A stretch of DNA of 64,000 nt from Acidobacteriota bacterium (GTDB taxonomy: Bacteria > Acidobacteriota > Terriglobia > Acidiferrales > UBA7541). A model generated the notes under the pieces. The model searched no databases, was not told the DNA's origin, and saw only the letters and a list, made by a program, of their open reading frames with translations. Below are positions 1 to 8,430 of the stretch, piece by piece (position 1 is the first letter of the stretch; each line of letters begins with the position of its first letter). Location of the stretch: contig QHYN01000199.1 of NCBI GenBank assembly GCA_003224145.1, positions 17,654 to 81,653 on the forward strand. Direction: 5' to 3'. The position numbers and the translations under genes are program-made.

Positions 1-1029
1 ATATCCGACCACGATGGCAGCCAGCACCACGATGGTCACGAAGGCCAGCGCCTGCCGGTTCAGCTCCGTGACGCCCGTGTCCCTCTGCGCCGCATCCAGG
101 CTGCGCTGCGCGATGACCGCCCAGTTCAGCTCCGGGAAGGTGCTGTACGTGCCGATCATCTCGACTGGATGCTTCTTGCTGGTATCCGAAAAACGCATCG
201 TTTCCGTATTGCGAAGTTCCTGTGGCAGCCCCTTCACCTGTGCAACCAGCGCATTGTCGCTTGCGTCCGCGCCCGGAACGAAGTTCTTGGTGTCCTGATG
301 CGCCACGATGTGCCCGTTGTGATCCACGATGAAAACCGAGCGGCCGCGGACGCTGGCATCCTGCAGCCGGTGAAGAATCGGATCCAGCGAAACCACCGCG
401 GCCAGCATTCCCGTGAAATTGTCGTTCACATCCTTCAGCGGGACGGCCACCACGAACGCCGGCCGGTTATCCGGCACCAGCGCCAGCGGATCGCTGCGGA
501 ACTTCACCACTTGCAATTGCTGCGATTGCAGGCAGGTGACAAACGCGCGCTGCAACGCTTTAGCCACGAACGGATCCTGCTCCGCGCGGAAATTCCCCTG
601 TGACGCGCTCGTGCCCCTTCCGGACTTGCCCACGGCTGTCAGATAGAGGAACGTGCTGCGGTTACTGTCCACAAAATTTTCCAGCAGGCGCGTAACTTTG
701 GGTTCCGCGGCGGGGTCTTCCACGTTGTCAATGAGACCCATGAGCGTCAGAATCTGCCGTTCGCTCAAGAGCTGCTGTGTCAGGTTGGATTCGAAAAGCT
801 GAATTTCCTGTGCTAGCGAGCGCGACAGGTCAGTCTGCTGCACGCGCTCGGTGTCTACGAGCTTTTCCTGGCTGAGCTGAAGGACCAGCCGGTGGTAAAG
901 GCCGAGGGGTAGCACGCTAACCATGAACAGCGCGCCGAGCACAAGCCAGAGGATGCGCACATGTCCTGCGCGCAAGCGTCCCCAAAGAGCCCAAAGAGAT
1001 TGAGCGGTGGGTGGCATCCCAATATCCAT
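1..1029 (-). CDS. Cache-type sensor/receptor protein, N-terminal part (truncated at the left window edge)
   Basis: Open frame read by hand on the minus strand from ATG at 1029 (MDIGMPPTAQSLWALWGRLRAGHVRILWLVLGALFMVSVLPLG...): N-terminal TM segment, then an extracellular sensor region with '...SVRGRSVFIVDHNGHIVAHQDTKNFVPG...'. It runs off the window, so it is absent from the ORF track. Confidence 0.7.
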   Translation of the reverse strand, partial: MDIGMPPTAQSLWALWGRLRAGHVRILWLVLGALFMVSVLPLGLYHRLVLQLSQEKLVDTERVQQTDLSRSLAQEIQLFESNLTQQLLSERQILTLMGLIDNVEDPAAEPKVTRLLENFVDSNRSTFLYLTAVGKSGRGTSASQGNFRAEQDPFVAKALQRAFVTCLQSQQLQVVKFRSDPLALVPDNRPAFVVAVPLKDVNDNFTGMLAAVVSLDPILHRLQDASVRGRSVFIVDHNGHIVAHQDTKNFVPGADASDNALVAQVKGLPQELRNTETMRFSDTSKKHPVEMIGTYSTFPELNWAVIAQRSLDAAQRDTGVTELNRQALAFVTIVVLAAIVVGY

Positions 1030-1177
1030 TTTAGGGGACCCGCTAAAGGAAAGGCGGCTAACTGCTCCGGAGCGTCTCGCAAGTGCAACTGGGACTTTAG
1101 TACCAGTGCCGTTCCAATTGCCTCATTTCGGTGGAACGGAGTAGCAGCGCCTGAATGGCGAGCACGGAGACAGCCTT

Positions 1178-2230
1178 TTATTCGCGTTTCAGCGGCCGAT
1201 CCATGATCTCGCGAATCGCCTCCTTCGGCGCCCTCCCACGGTGCAAAATGGCGTCCACCTGCTCGGTGATGGGCATCTCAATCTGGTGTTCTCGCGCCAG
1301 CGCCAGCAGCGGTGCGGCCGTCTCCACGCCTTCCGCGACCATGCGCATCTGCGCCAGGATCTCCGGCAGTCGGCGGCCTTTGCCGAGCTCGATTCCCACG
1401 TGTCGGTTGCGACTGAGCGCGCCCGTGCAGGTCAAAACCAAGTCGCCCAATCCAGCCAGACCGCTCAGCGTCTCCGCCCGCGCTCCCAGCGCCACCGCGA
1501 GCCGGGTCATTTCCGCGAGACCGCGCGTGATCAGAGCGGCCAGCGGGTTCGAACCGAGCCCCAGCCCCTGGCACGCGCCCGCCGCGATGGCCATCACGTT
1601 TTTCATCGCGCCGGCCAGCTCGACTCCCAGAACATCGTCGTTCGTATACATCCGGAATGTCGGCCCGGAGAGTTCTTCCTGCAATTCGTCAGCAAGCAGG
1701 GCATAGCGCCGAACTCCCCTAGCCGCAGAAGTATATGGGTGCTCGGAAGCGATAACCACGGCCGTTGGTTCGCCACGCGCCGCTTCCGCTGCAAAAGAAG
1801 GTCCGGAAAGCACCGCGATGCGCTGCGACGGCTCCACCGCGCCCGCTTGTCCCAAAACTTGAGCAAGGACCTTACTCATCCGCAAATGCGTCGCTGGTTC
1901 CAGGCCTTTCGTCGCGCTCACAAAAATCATCTCCGGCGTGAAGCAGGGAAGAGCTTGCGAATAAATCGCTCGCGCGTGTACCGAGGGAAGCGCGCCGATC
2001 ACCACCTTTGCGTTCATCAGCGCTTCCGGCATTTCGTGTGTGACGCGGGTCGCAGCTGGAAGCGAGATACCCGGCAAATACAACTTGTTTTCACGTTGAC
2101 TTCGCAGTGTCTCTGCGAGTGCCGCATTGTGCACCCAAAGTGAAGTGTCGTGCGCTTTGCGCACGCGAGACAGCACTACGGACAGCGCCGTTCCCCAGCT
2201 CCCCGCTCCAAGAATGGCGATTCGCGTCAT
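1178..2230 (-). CDS. gpsA: NAD(P)H-dependent glycerol-3-phosphate dehydrogenase
   Basis: MTRIAILGAGSWGTALSVVLSR Rossmann motif; AGAMKNVMAIAAG and GLAGLGDLVLTC signatures. Confidence 0.96.
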   Translation of the reverse strand: MTRIAILGAGSWGTALSVVLSRVRKAHDTSLWVHNAALAETLRSQRENKLYLPGISLPAATRVTHEMPEALMNAKVVIGALPSVHARAIYSQALPCFTPEMIFVSATKGLEPATHLRMSKVLAQVLGQAGAVEPSQRIAVLSGPSFAAEAARGEPTAVVIASEHPYTSAARGVRRYALLADELQEELSGPTFRMYTNDDVLGVELAGAMKNVMAIAAGACQGLGLGSNPLAALITRGLAEMTRLAVALGARAETLSGLAGLGDLVLTCTGALSRNRHVGIELGKGRRLPEILAQMRMVAEGVETAAPLLALAREHQIEMPITEQVDAILHRGRAPKEAIREIMDRPLKRE

Positions 2231-2865
2231 TCAGCGTCCTTGTTCTTGCTGAAGGAGAATTTTGGCTCCACACCTTCGAGCAGCCGCTGAAGATTTCCAC
2301 GGTGCTTGTAGATAATCAGCAGCGCCGCTGCCATCGCTCCAAACGTGATTGCTAGCGGAGGAGCATGATGCCGCGCCCACAAAAAATACATCAGGAGCGG
2401 CATGGCAGCGGCCGCGGAAATCGAGCCCAGCGAAACGTAACGCCAAACGATCACCACGAGGAGAAATAGAATGACAGCACCGAGAAAAGCCGGCGGGGAA
2501 AGCACCAGGAACACTCCCGCAGCCGTCGCCACTCCCTTGCCGCCTTTGAACTTCAGCCAAACAGGGAAGCAGTGTCCAACGAGCGCGGCGACTGCCGCAA
2601 TCGTCATCGATGTTGCGCTATCGTTCGAAAGTCGCTCGGCGAGCAGAACCGCGGCGGCGCCCTTCGCCACGTCGAAAATCAGCGTGAGGATACCCGCCAG
2701 CGGACTGACCACGCGCGCCACGTTTGTTGCTCCAATATTCCCGCTGCCTTTTTTGCGCACGTCCGTTCCGCCAAATAGTTTTGCGAGGACGAGCCCGAAA
2801 GGAATCGATCCTAGAAAATAGGCAACCAATGGCACCAGAAGGAACGAGAGAGAAAATTGAAACAT
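2227..2865 (-). CDS. plsY: Glycerol-3-phosphate acyltransferase PlsY
   Basis: YFLGSIPFGLVLAKLFGGTDVRKKGSGNIGATNVARV and FKGGKGVATAAGVF motifs; 4-bp overlap with gpsA. Confidence 0.96.
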   Translation of the reverse strand: MFQFSLSFLLVPLVAYFLGSIPFGLVLAKLFGGTDVRKKGSGNIGATNVARVVSPLAGILTLIFDVAKGAAAVLLAERLSNDSATSMTIAAVAALVGHCFPVWLKFKGGKGVATAAGVFLVLSPPAFLGAVILFLLVVIVWRYVSLGSISAAAAMPLLMYFLWARHHAPPLAITFGAMAAALLIIYKHRGNLQRLLEGVEPKFSFSKNKDAE

Positions 2866-2871
2866 AGGATG

Positions 2872-3435
2872 CTACGCCTCAGCCGTCGCGAACGGAAAAC
2901 TCGCAAGCGTAGTGTACTGCGCCCCGGAGGGATTCAGCTTGCTCTGAATGAGGTGGAATTCGTTTGTCCGCAACGAGCCAAAGTCACGCTCCATGTTCGT
3001 CGCGATGGCCTTGCGCAGGGCCTCTGACAGCCCCGGGCGTTCGAATCGCGCTAACGTCAGATGGGCCGAGAAGGGCCGCTGCTCGCGCGGGATTCCCAGC
3101 TTGTCCATGGCGCCGTCGATGTCTGTCGCCAAGATTTTCAGATTTGCCGACGCCTCAATCCCGGCCCAGAAAACACGTGGATGTTTCTCATTGGGGAAAA
3201 ATCCCAGGCAGCGGAAATTCAGCTTGATAGCCTGCTCACAACGCATTTCCTTGAGAGCGTTTCGAATCGCCGCGACTTTTGCCTCCTCGACTTCCCCCAG
3301 GAATTTCAAGGTGACATGGAGATTTCCGGGCCGCACCCAGCGCGGCTCTTTCGAAATTCCTCGCAGCGAATCAAGGAACGCCGCGAGATTTTCCCGGACC
3401 GCGGAGGGGATTTCCAGCGCAACAAAGAGGCGCAC
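2872..3435 (-). CDS. thpR: RNA 2',3'-cyclic phosphodiesterase (2'-5' RNA ligase family)
   Basis: MRLFVALEIPSAVRENLAAF, two H-x-T/L-x motifs (HVTLKFLGEV, HLTLARF). Confidence 0.93.
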   Translation of the reverse strand: MRLFVALEIPSAVRENLAAFLDSLRGISKEPRWVRPGNLHVTLKFLGEVEEAKVAAIRNALKEMRCEQAIKLNFRCLGFFPNEKHPRVFWAGIEASANLKILATDIDGAMDKLGIPREQRPFSAHLTLARFERPGLSEALRKAIATNMERDFGSLRTNEFHLIQSKLNPSGAQYTTLASFPFATAEA

Positions 3436-3438
3436 CGT

Positions 3439-4713
3439 TCAGGCCCTTTTCACACCGCGCGGCGGCGAATCTCCGCCATTATAGAGAAAATGCAGCCGCA
3501 CCATATCCAACGCAAGCTGCGAAGCGTGCCAGCGAATCGCCTCCCGGTCCCCGGGAAAACGCACGCCTCGCTCTTTTACGCCTCCCGCATGAGCCAACGC
3601 TACGTGCACGGTGCCCACCGGCTTTTCGTCGCTGCCTCCGCCCGGCCCAGCTATTCCCGTGATGCCCACGCCGAGCGTGCTGCCCACACTGCGCCGGATG
3701 CCTTCGGCCAGCGCCACGGCCACTTCGCTGCTCACTGCGCCTTTCGACTGGATCAACTCTGCCGGCACATTCACCCACGCGCTCTTCAACTCATTGCTGT
3801 AACAAACGACGCTGCCCAGAAAATACGATGAGCTGCCGGCAATACTGGTCAACCGTTGTGCCAGCAAGCCGCCGGTGCAACTTTCCGCGGCGGAGATAGT
3901 CGCCTTGTTCATTGTCAGCAATCGCGCGATCACTTCCTCCATCGAAGAACCATCCTTGGAAAAAATCCGGTCGGTCAGTGCCAACTCAAAACCCTGCACG
4001 ATTTCATCGAGCGTTTTTTGCGCATACGCGATGTCCTCGGTCCAGATCCGCAAATGGATTTGAATTTCCCCGGGAGCCGCAAGAATCGTTGTCTTCACGT
4101 CGGAGTAGCGTGTGTAAATCGGCCTGATGCGCTGTTCCACTGCCGATTCTCCCATGCCCGCAACGCGCAGCTCCCGGTGAAACATGCGAACGCCCGAGCG
4201 CCGCCTCTCCAGCCGCGGCAGCACTTGCTCCTCGTACATGGGCTTCAATTCGCGCGGCGGCCCGGGCAGTAGCGCAATCAATCGCCCTTTGTCCTCCAGC
4301 CACAATCCCGGAGCGGACCCCCGCGGATTCTCCAGCACTTCCGCACCTTCCGGCACCATTGCCTGGCGGACATTCACCGACGGCATCTCCCGTCCCAATT
4401 GCCGGAAGCGCCCTTCGATGTAGCGAAGAATAGCGTCATTCAGGATCAGCTTGCGGCCCAGCAGTTCGGCAAGCGTCTCGCGCGTCAAATCGTCTTCCGT
4501 GGGCCCGAGTCCCCCGCTCGCGATAATCAGCGGCACGCGGTTCAGCGCGTCGCGAAACGCCTCCGCCAGCAATTCCCGATGGTCGCCCACAATCGTCTTG
4601 CGAACGACTTCAATTCCGAGCTTGTTCAATTCTTCGGTGAGAAAGAGCGAGTTCGTATCCATGCGGTCCGGAGTCAGCAGCTCCGAACCCACCGCGATAA
4701 TCTCTGCTTTCAT
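3439..4713 (-). CDS. cinA: CinA family protein (competence/damage-inducible; NMN amidohydrolase C-terminal domain)
   Basis: MKAEIIAVGSELLTPDRMDTNSLFLTEEL N-terminus; C-terminal AESCTGGLLAQRLTSIAGSSSYFLG and GITGIAGPGGGS motifs. Confidence 0.95.
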   Translation of the reverse strand: MKAEIIAVGSELLTPDRMDTNSLFLTEELNKLGIEVVRKTIVGDHRELLAEAFRDALNRVPLIIASGGLGPTEDDLTRETLAELLGRKLILNDAILRYIEGRFRQLGREMPSVNVRQAMVPEGAEVLENPRGSAPGLWLEDKGRLIALLPGPPRELKPMYEEQVLPRLERRRSGVRMFHRELRVAGMGESAVEQRIRPIYTRYSDVKTTILAAPGEIQIHLRIWTEDIAYAQKTLDEIVQGFELALTDRIFSKDGSSMEEVIARLLTMNKATISAAESCTGGLLAQRLTSIAGSSSYFLGSVVCYSNELKSAWVNVPAELIQSKGAVSSEVAVALAEGIRRSVGSTLGVGITGIAGPGGGSDEKPVGTVHVALAHAGGVKERGVRFPGDREAIRWHASQLALDMVRLHFLYNGGDSPPRGVKRA

Positions 4714-4721
4714 TAGATTGA

Positions 4722-5771
4722 TTATCCGGCTAGTGGCAGGCCGCGCACGTCCCAATCCAGCGTGAACAGAGCGGTGGTGGTGGCCAGAATCGCGCGCCCC
4801 GAGGGTTGCAGCGCCATGCCGACGAGTCCGGAACCACTCAGCGCGAGATCGGCATGCGCCTGCGGCGTGATGCGCACGATGCCACGCTGGCCGCCGTAGG
4901 ACGCGGCAACGTACAGATTCGCGTCGCGATCGAAGGCCAGGCCCTGAGGTCGGCCCAGCCCGCGGAAGAACACGCTCACCTCGCCGCCTTGCGTGATGCG
5001 GTACACCCGGTCGAAGCTGGAAGTCGTCGGCCCCGTCACGTACAGGTCGCCGTTCGGATGAAACGCCAGGTGATACGCCGCAACCGACGGTTCGAGCGTG
5101 GCAAAAACAAATATCTCTCGCTCCGGGCTGATCTTGAAAATCGTGCCGCTGCGGTCTCCGACGTACAGGTTTCCCGCCCGATCGAACGCAATGCCCGTGG
5201 CGACCCCCATGCCTTCGCTCCAGAGCTCGGCGCGGCCTTCCGGTGAAACGCGATGGATGGCTCCGTCATTCCGGCAGGAGACGAAGAGATTCCCGGAGCG
5301 GTCGAGCGCCAGCCCACTGGGATTGATGAGCGAGGTGAGGAATGGCTTCACGTTGTAGTTTGCCGTGATTTTATAAAGGGAAACGGGAACCCGCTGCCCG
5401 CGCGGCCCGGAAAATGTCACGAATATATTTCCGTCGTGGTCCACCGCGGGATTCGCCACCGGATGCAAATTGTCGGCGATTTGTATCCCAATGTGCACCG
5501 GATGCGGCTGGCTTTCGTGGCCATTCGTGGCCACCCGTACCGTTCCCCCGGCCGCGCCTTCCGGAACCCGCGCAATCAGCCGGTTCTCGCTGGCCAGTGC
5601 CAGGCTGGCCTCCACGTCGCCAAAGTGCACTACCGGCCGCGCTTGTGCGCGCGAAATGAACCCGCGCCCATGAATGGTAATCTCCCCGCCGGGAATCGCG
5701 GCTGCGGGCGCAACTCTCTCAATGTGGGGAATGCCGTTCTTCTCTGGCGAGGACCCGAACCCGAATTTCAT
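4722..5771 (-). CDS. IPT/TIG-domain plus NHL/SMP-30-like beta-propeller repeat protein
   Basis: [38 protein letters not shown] (IPT/TIG-like) followed by repeated 'GLALDRSGNLFVS', 'GIAFDRAGNLYVG', 'GLAFDRDANLYVA' NHL units. Start ATG at 5771 overlaps the pgpA stop (ATGA). Confidence 0.82.
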   Translation of the reverse strand: MKFGFGSSPEKNGIPHIERVAPAAAIPGGEITIHGRGFISRAQARPVVHFGDVEASLALASENRLIARVPEGAAGGTVRVATNGHESQPHPVHIGIQIADNLHPVANPAVDHDGNIFVTFSGPRGQRVPVSLYKITANYNVKPFLTSLINPSGLALDRSGNLFVSCRNDGAIHRVSPEGRAELWSEGMGVATGIAFDRAGNLYVGDRSGTIFKISPEREIFVFATLEPSVAAYHLAFHPNGDLYVTGPTTSSFDRVYRITQGGEVSVFFRGLGRPQGLAFDRDANLYVAASYGGQRGIVRITPQAHADLALSGSGLVGMALQPSGRAILATTTALFTLDWDVRGLPLAG

Positions 5772-6484
5772 ACCCAACCAATATGCAGCGTCAAAAGGCC
5801 AAAGTGTAGCGCCACACGCAGCAGGATTGCAGCGTAGAGGCCCGCCATCCAGTCGTCCGCCATGATCCCCCAGCCGCCGGGCAATTTCTCCAGCCGGCGG
5901 ATGGGCCACGGCTTCCAGATGTCGAACACCCGGAAAAGTATAAAACCGAGCAGCAGGTATTTCCAGTTGGCGAAGCTCAAGGCGAAGAAAATGGCGTATT
6001 CGGAGAAGTCCAGATGTGCCGTCAAATGCGGGAGGGCAATGGGAATCAGCGGCAGCAGTAGCGTCAGATGCTGGCCCGCTACCTCGTCGATGACCACGTG
6101 CTGCGGATCCTCGATCCCTCCATAGGAAGCCACCCGCGATGCACTCCATACCCCGAGCGTGACAAGGATGACGAGCAGCGCTCCGGCAATCAGCAGCGGC
6201 AGAGCCATGGTCACGTTGTGAATGTCTGTCCCCGGCGCCCCAAACAGATTCTCTCTTAGCATCGCATCCGCCAACGGATGCATCGAAAACACATCTCCAA
6301 GAGACTTCGGGTGGAGAAAAAAGACCGCAGAGAGAAATGCCGTCACCACGCCGGCCAGCGATCCGAAGGTCCCTGGCGCTCTGGGAATGTAACCGATCCC
6401 CAGTGCCGTCGCGATGGCCAGTGCAAGTCTCGGTTTCTTGCGCGGCGGTTCCACGGCGCACGCGCTGCTACTCTTCGTTGTCAT
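5768..6484 (-). CDS. pgpA: Phosphatidylglycerophosphatase A
   Basis: Start at [36 protein letters not shown] and [13 protein letters not shown] motifs typical of PgpA. Confidence 0.9.
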   Translation of the reverse strand: MTTKSSSACAVEPPRKKPRLALAIATALGIGYIPRAPGTFGSLAGVVTAFLSAVFFLHPKSLGDVFSMHPLADAMLRENLFGAPGTDIHNVTMALPLLIAGALLVILVTLGVWSASRVASYGGIEDPQHVVIDEVAGQHLTLLLPLIPIALPHLTAHLDFSEYAIFFALSFANWKYLLLGFILFRVFDIWKPWPIRRLEKLPGGWGIMADDWMAGLYAAILLRVALHFGLLTLHIGWV

Positions 6485-6686
6485 GCGGTTTGTCGGGATC
6501 GAGGAGCATGGTCTTGCGTTCGCCTTCGACACCTTCTTCTTCGTCGAAAATGGGTTCGGAAACCACGTACTTCTCGCTGGCCCAGTTGCCGAGATCCTGC
6601 ATTCGGCAGCGCTCACTGCAAAACGGAAAATCCGCATGCACCGCCGCGTCGGTTTCAGTTTTGCAAATTGGGCATTTGTGCTTCAT
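6468..6686 (-). CDS. yacG: DNA gyrase inhibitor YacG (zinc-binding)
   Basis: 72 aa, CPICKTE...[26 protein letters not shown]: CxxC...CxxxC Zn finger plus the YacG 'DLGxW' motif. Confidence 0.88.
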   Translation of the reverse strand: MKHKCPICKTETDAAVHADFPFCSERCRMQDLGNWASEKYVVSEPIFDEEEGVEGERKTMLLDPDKPHDNEE

Positions 6687-6799
6687 GCGAACGATTCTTC
6701 TTCTCCGTGCCCTCTGTGTTAAGAAATCCTCAAAACAAGGTTCGACACCCTAAGCCATGCGCGCTCACATGGAATCACTCTTCGATCGGAAAGTATAGC

Positions 6800-8272
6800 C
6801 TACCCTAACACGCGCAGCGGTGCGCCGGTGGCGATGCGATGCAGTTTTTCAGAGAGCGGAACCGGCGGAGCAGCCGGGATGGCATGGTCAATACTTCTCG
6901 CGGGCCGCGGCAGAATTTCCACCACCCGTCCAATTAGGTCGTACGCATGGGACTTTGTTATCTCCACGCGCGCCACGTCCCCTGCCTCGGCAACTTCGCC
7001 GCCCGGCAACTCGATGTCCGTCAGGTACAGCTTCCCGTCAATTTCTGGTGCCATGCCTTCGAGCCGCGCTTCCCACACCAGCGGGTTGTCTTTCGACGGC
7101 CCTTCGATCAGCGCCGTGAAAGTCTCGTTCTTCGCGGCGCGATATTTCGCCCGCAAATTCTCCCGTGAGATTTTCTTCTGAATGGCCATCAATCGGTTGC
7201 GCCTATCTGCGATGGTCCCTGCGTCTACTTTCTCATCCAGCGCATAACTTTCCGCATTGTCCACATCCGAGTATTCGAAGACGCCCATCCAGTCCAGCTT
7301 CGCGGCCTTCACGAAATCGCACAGCTCCTGGAAATCCGCCTCGGTTTCGCCCGGAAATCCCACGATGAACGAGGTCCGCAGCGACACCCCGGGAATGGTC
7401 GTGCGCATGCGTTCCAGCAAACGCAGGAAGGCCTCGCCGTTTGAGCCGCGTTTCATCCGTGCCAGCACGCTGCGGCTCGCGTGCTGCAGCGGCATGTCGA
7501 TGTACTTTGCCAGCCGCGGATGCTCCGCAGTCGTATCCAGCAATTTCTGCGTCACGCGATTGGGGTATGCGTAAAGGAACCGCACCCAAAGCAGCTCTTC
7601 GATTTGCGCCAGTTTTGCCAGCAATTGCGCCAGCCCGTCCCGCAGCCCCAAATCCTCGCCGTACGAAGTTGTGTCCTGCCCGATCAACGTGATTTCCCGC
7701 GCGCCCACTCTAGCTAGATTCTCCGCCTCGCGCACGACCGATTCGAATCGTCGGCTCCGGAATTTCCCTCGCAGCTCCGGAATGATGCAAAATGTACAAG
7801 GGTGATCGCAGCCTTCCGCGATCTTGATGTACGCAGCGTGTTTTGGCGTGGTTACGATGCGCGGCGTCAAATCGTGATACAGAAACGCGGGCGGCTGCGC
7901 GGGCAGCACTCGCAAATCGCCCTCCACCGCCTCTACGATTCGCTCCACTTCGCCGGTGCCAACCACCGCATCCACTTCCGGTACTTGCTCCAGGATTTGC
8001 TCGCGGTAGCATTCCACCAGGCAGCCCGCCACGATCAGTTTTTTTGCCGCGCCGAATTTCTTGTGTTCCGCCATCTCCAGTATGGCGTCCACGGATTCCT
8101 TTTGCGCCGCTTCAATAAAGCTGCACGTGTTCACCACCAGCACTTCCGCTTCGTCCGCGCGCGGCGTCAGCTCGTAGCCTTCGCGCGCAAGAAACCCCAT
8201 CATCACCTCGCTGTCCACGAGGTTCTTCGGGCACCCCAGACTCACAAATCCAACCTTAGTTGTACGCTGCAA
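6800..8272 (-). CDS. rimO: Ribosomal protein S12 methylthiotransferase RimO
   Basis: VGFVSLGCPKNLVDSEVMMG; radical SAM GCDHPCTFCIIPELRGKFRSR; C-terminal TRAM-like region. Confidence 0.96.
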   Translation of the reverse strand: MQRTTKVGFVSLGCPKNLVDSEVMMGFLAREGYELTPRADEAEVLVVNTCSFIEAAQKESVDAILEMAEHKKFGAAKKLIVAGCLVECYREQILEQVPEVDAVVGTGEVERIVEAVEGDLRVLPAQPPAFLYHDLTPRIVTTPKHAAYIKIAEGCDHPCTFCIIPELRGKFRSRRFESVVREAENLARVGAREITLIGQDTTSYGEDLGLRDGLAQLLAKLAQIEELLWVRFLYAYPNRVTQKLLDTTAEHPRLAKYIDMPLQHASRSVLARMKRGSNGEAFLRLLERMRTTIPGVSLRTSFIVGFPGETEADFQELCDFVKAAKLDWMGVFEYSDVDNAESYALDEKVDAGTIADRRNRLMAIQKKISRENLRAKYRAAKNETFTALIEGPSKDNPLVWEARLEGMAPEIDGKLYLTDIELPGGEVAEAGDVARVEITKSHAYDLIGRVVEILPRPARSIDHAIPAAPPVPLSEKLHRIATGAPLRVLG

Positions 8273-8430
8273 ATTTGCTCCTCTGCGTAATCCTTGATTC
8301 TAACATGGGCCTAAAACCGGGTTTCGTGTCATTCGTCAGGCCCGTGAATAGCAGCGATTACAGTCCTGGCAATGTCGGATTAGGGCTGAATTCCGGTGGA
8401 GTTGAGAAGTGGTCTCTCCAACTAGCTGCT

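Noticed and set aside
1241-2143. 300-aa plus-strand ORF
   Set aside because: Antisense to gpsA.
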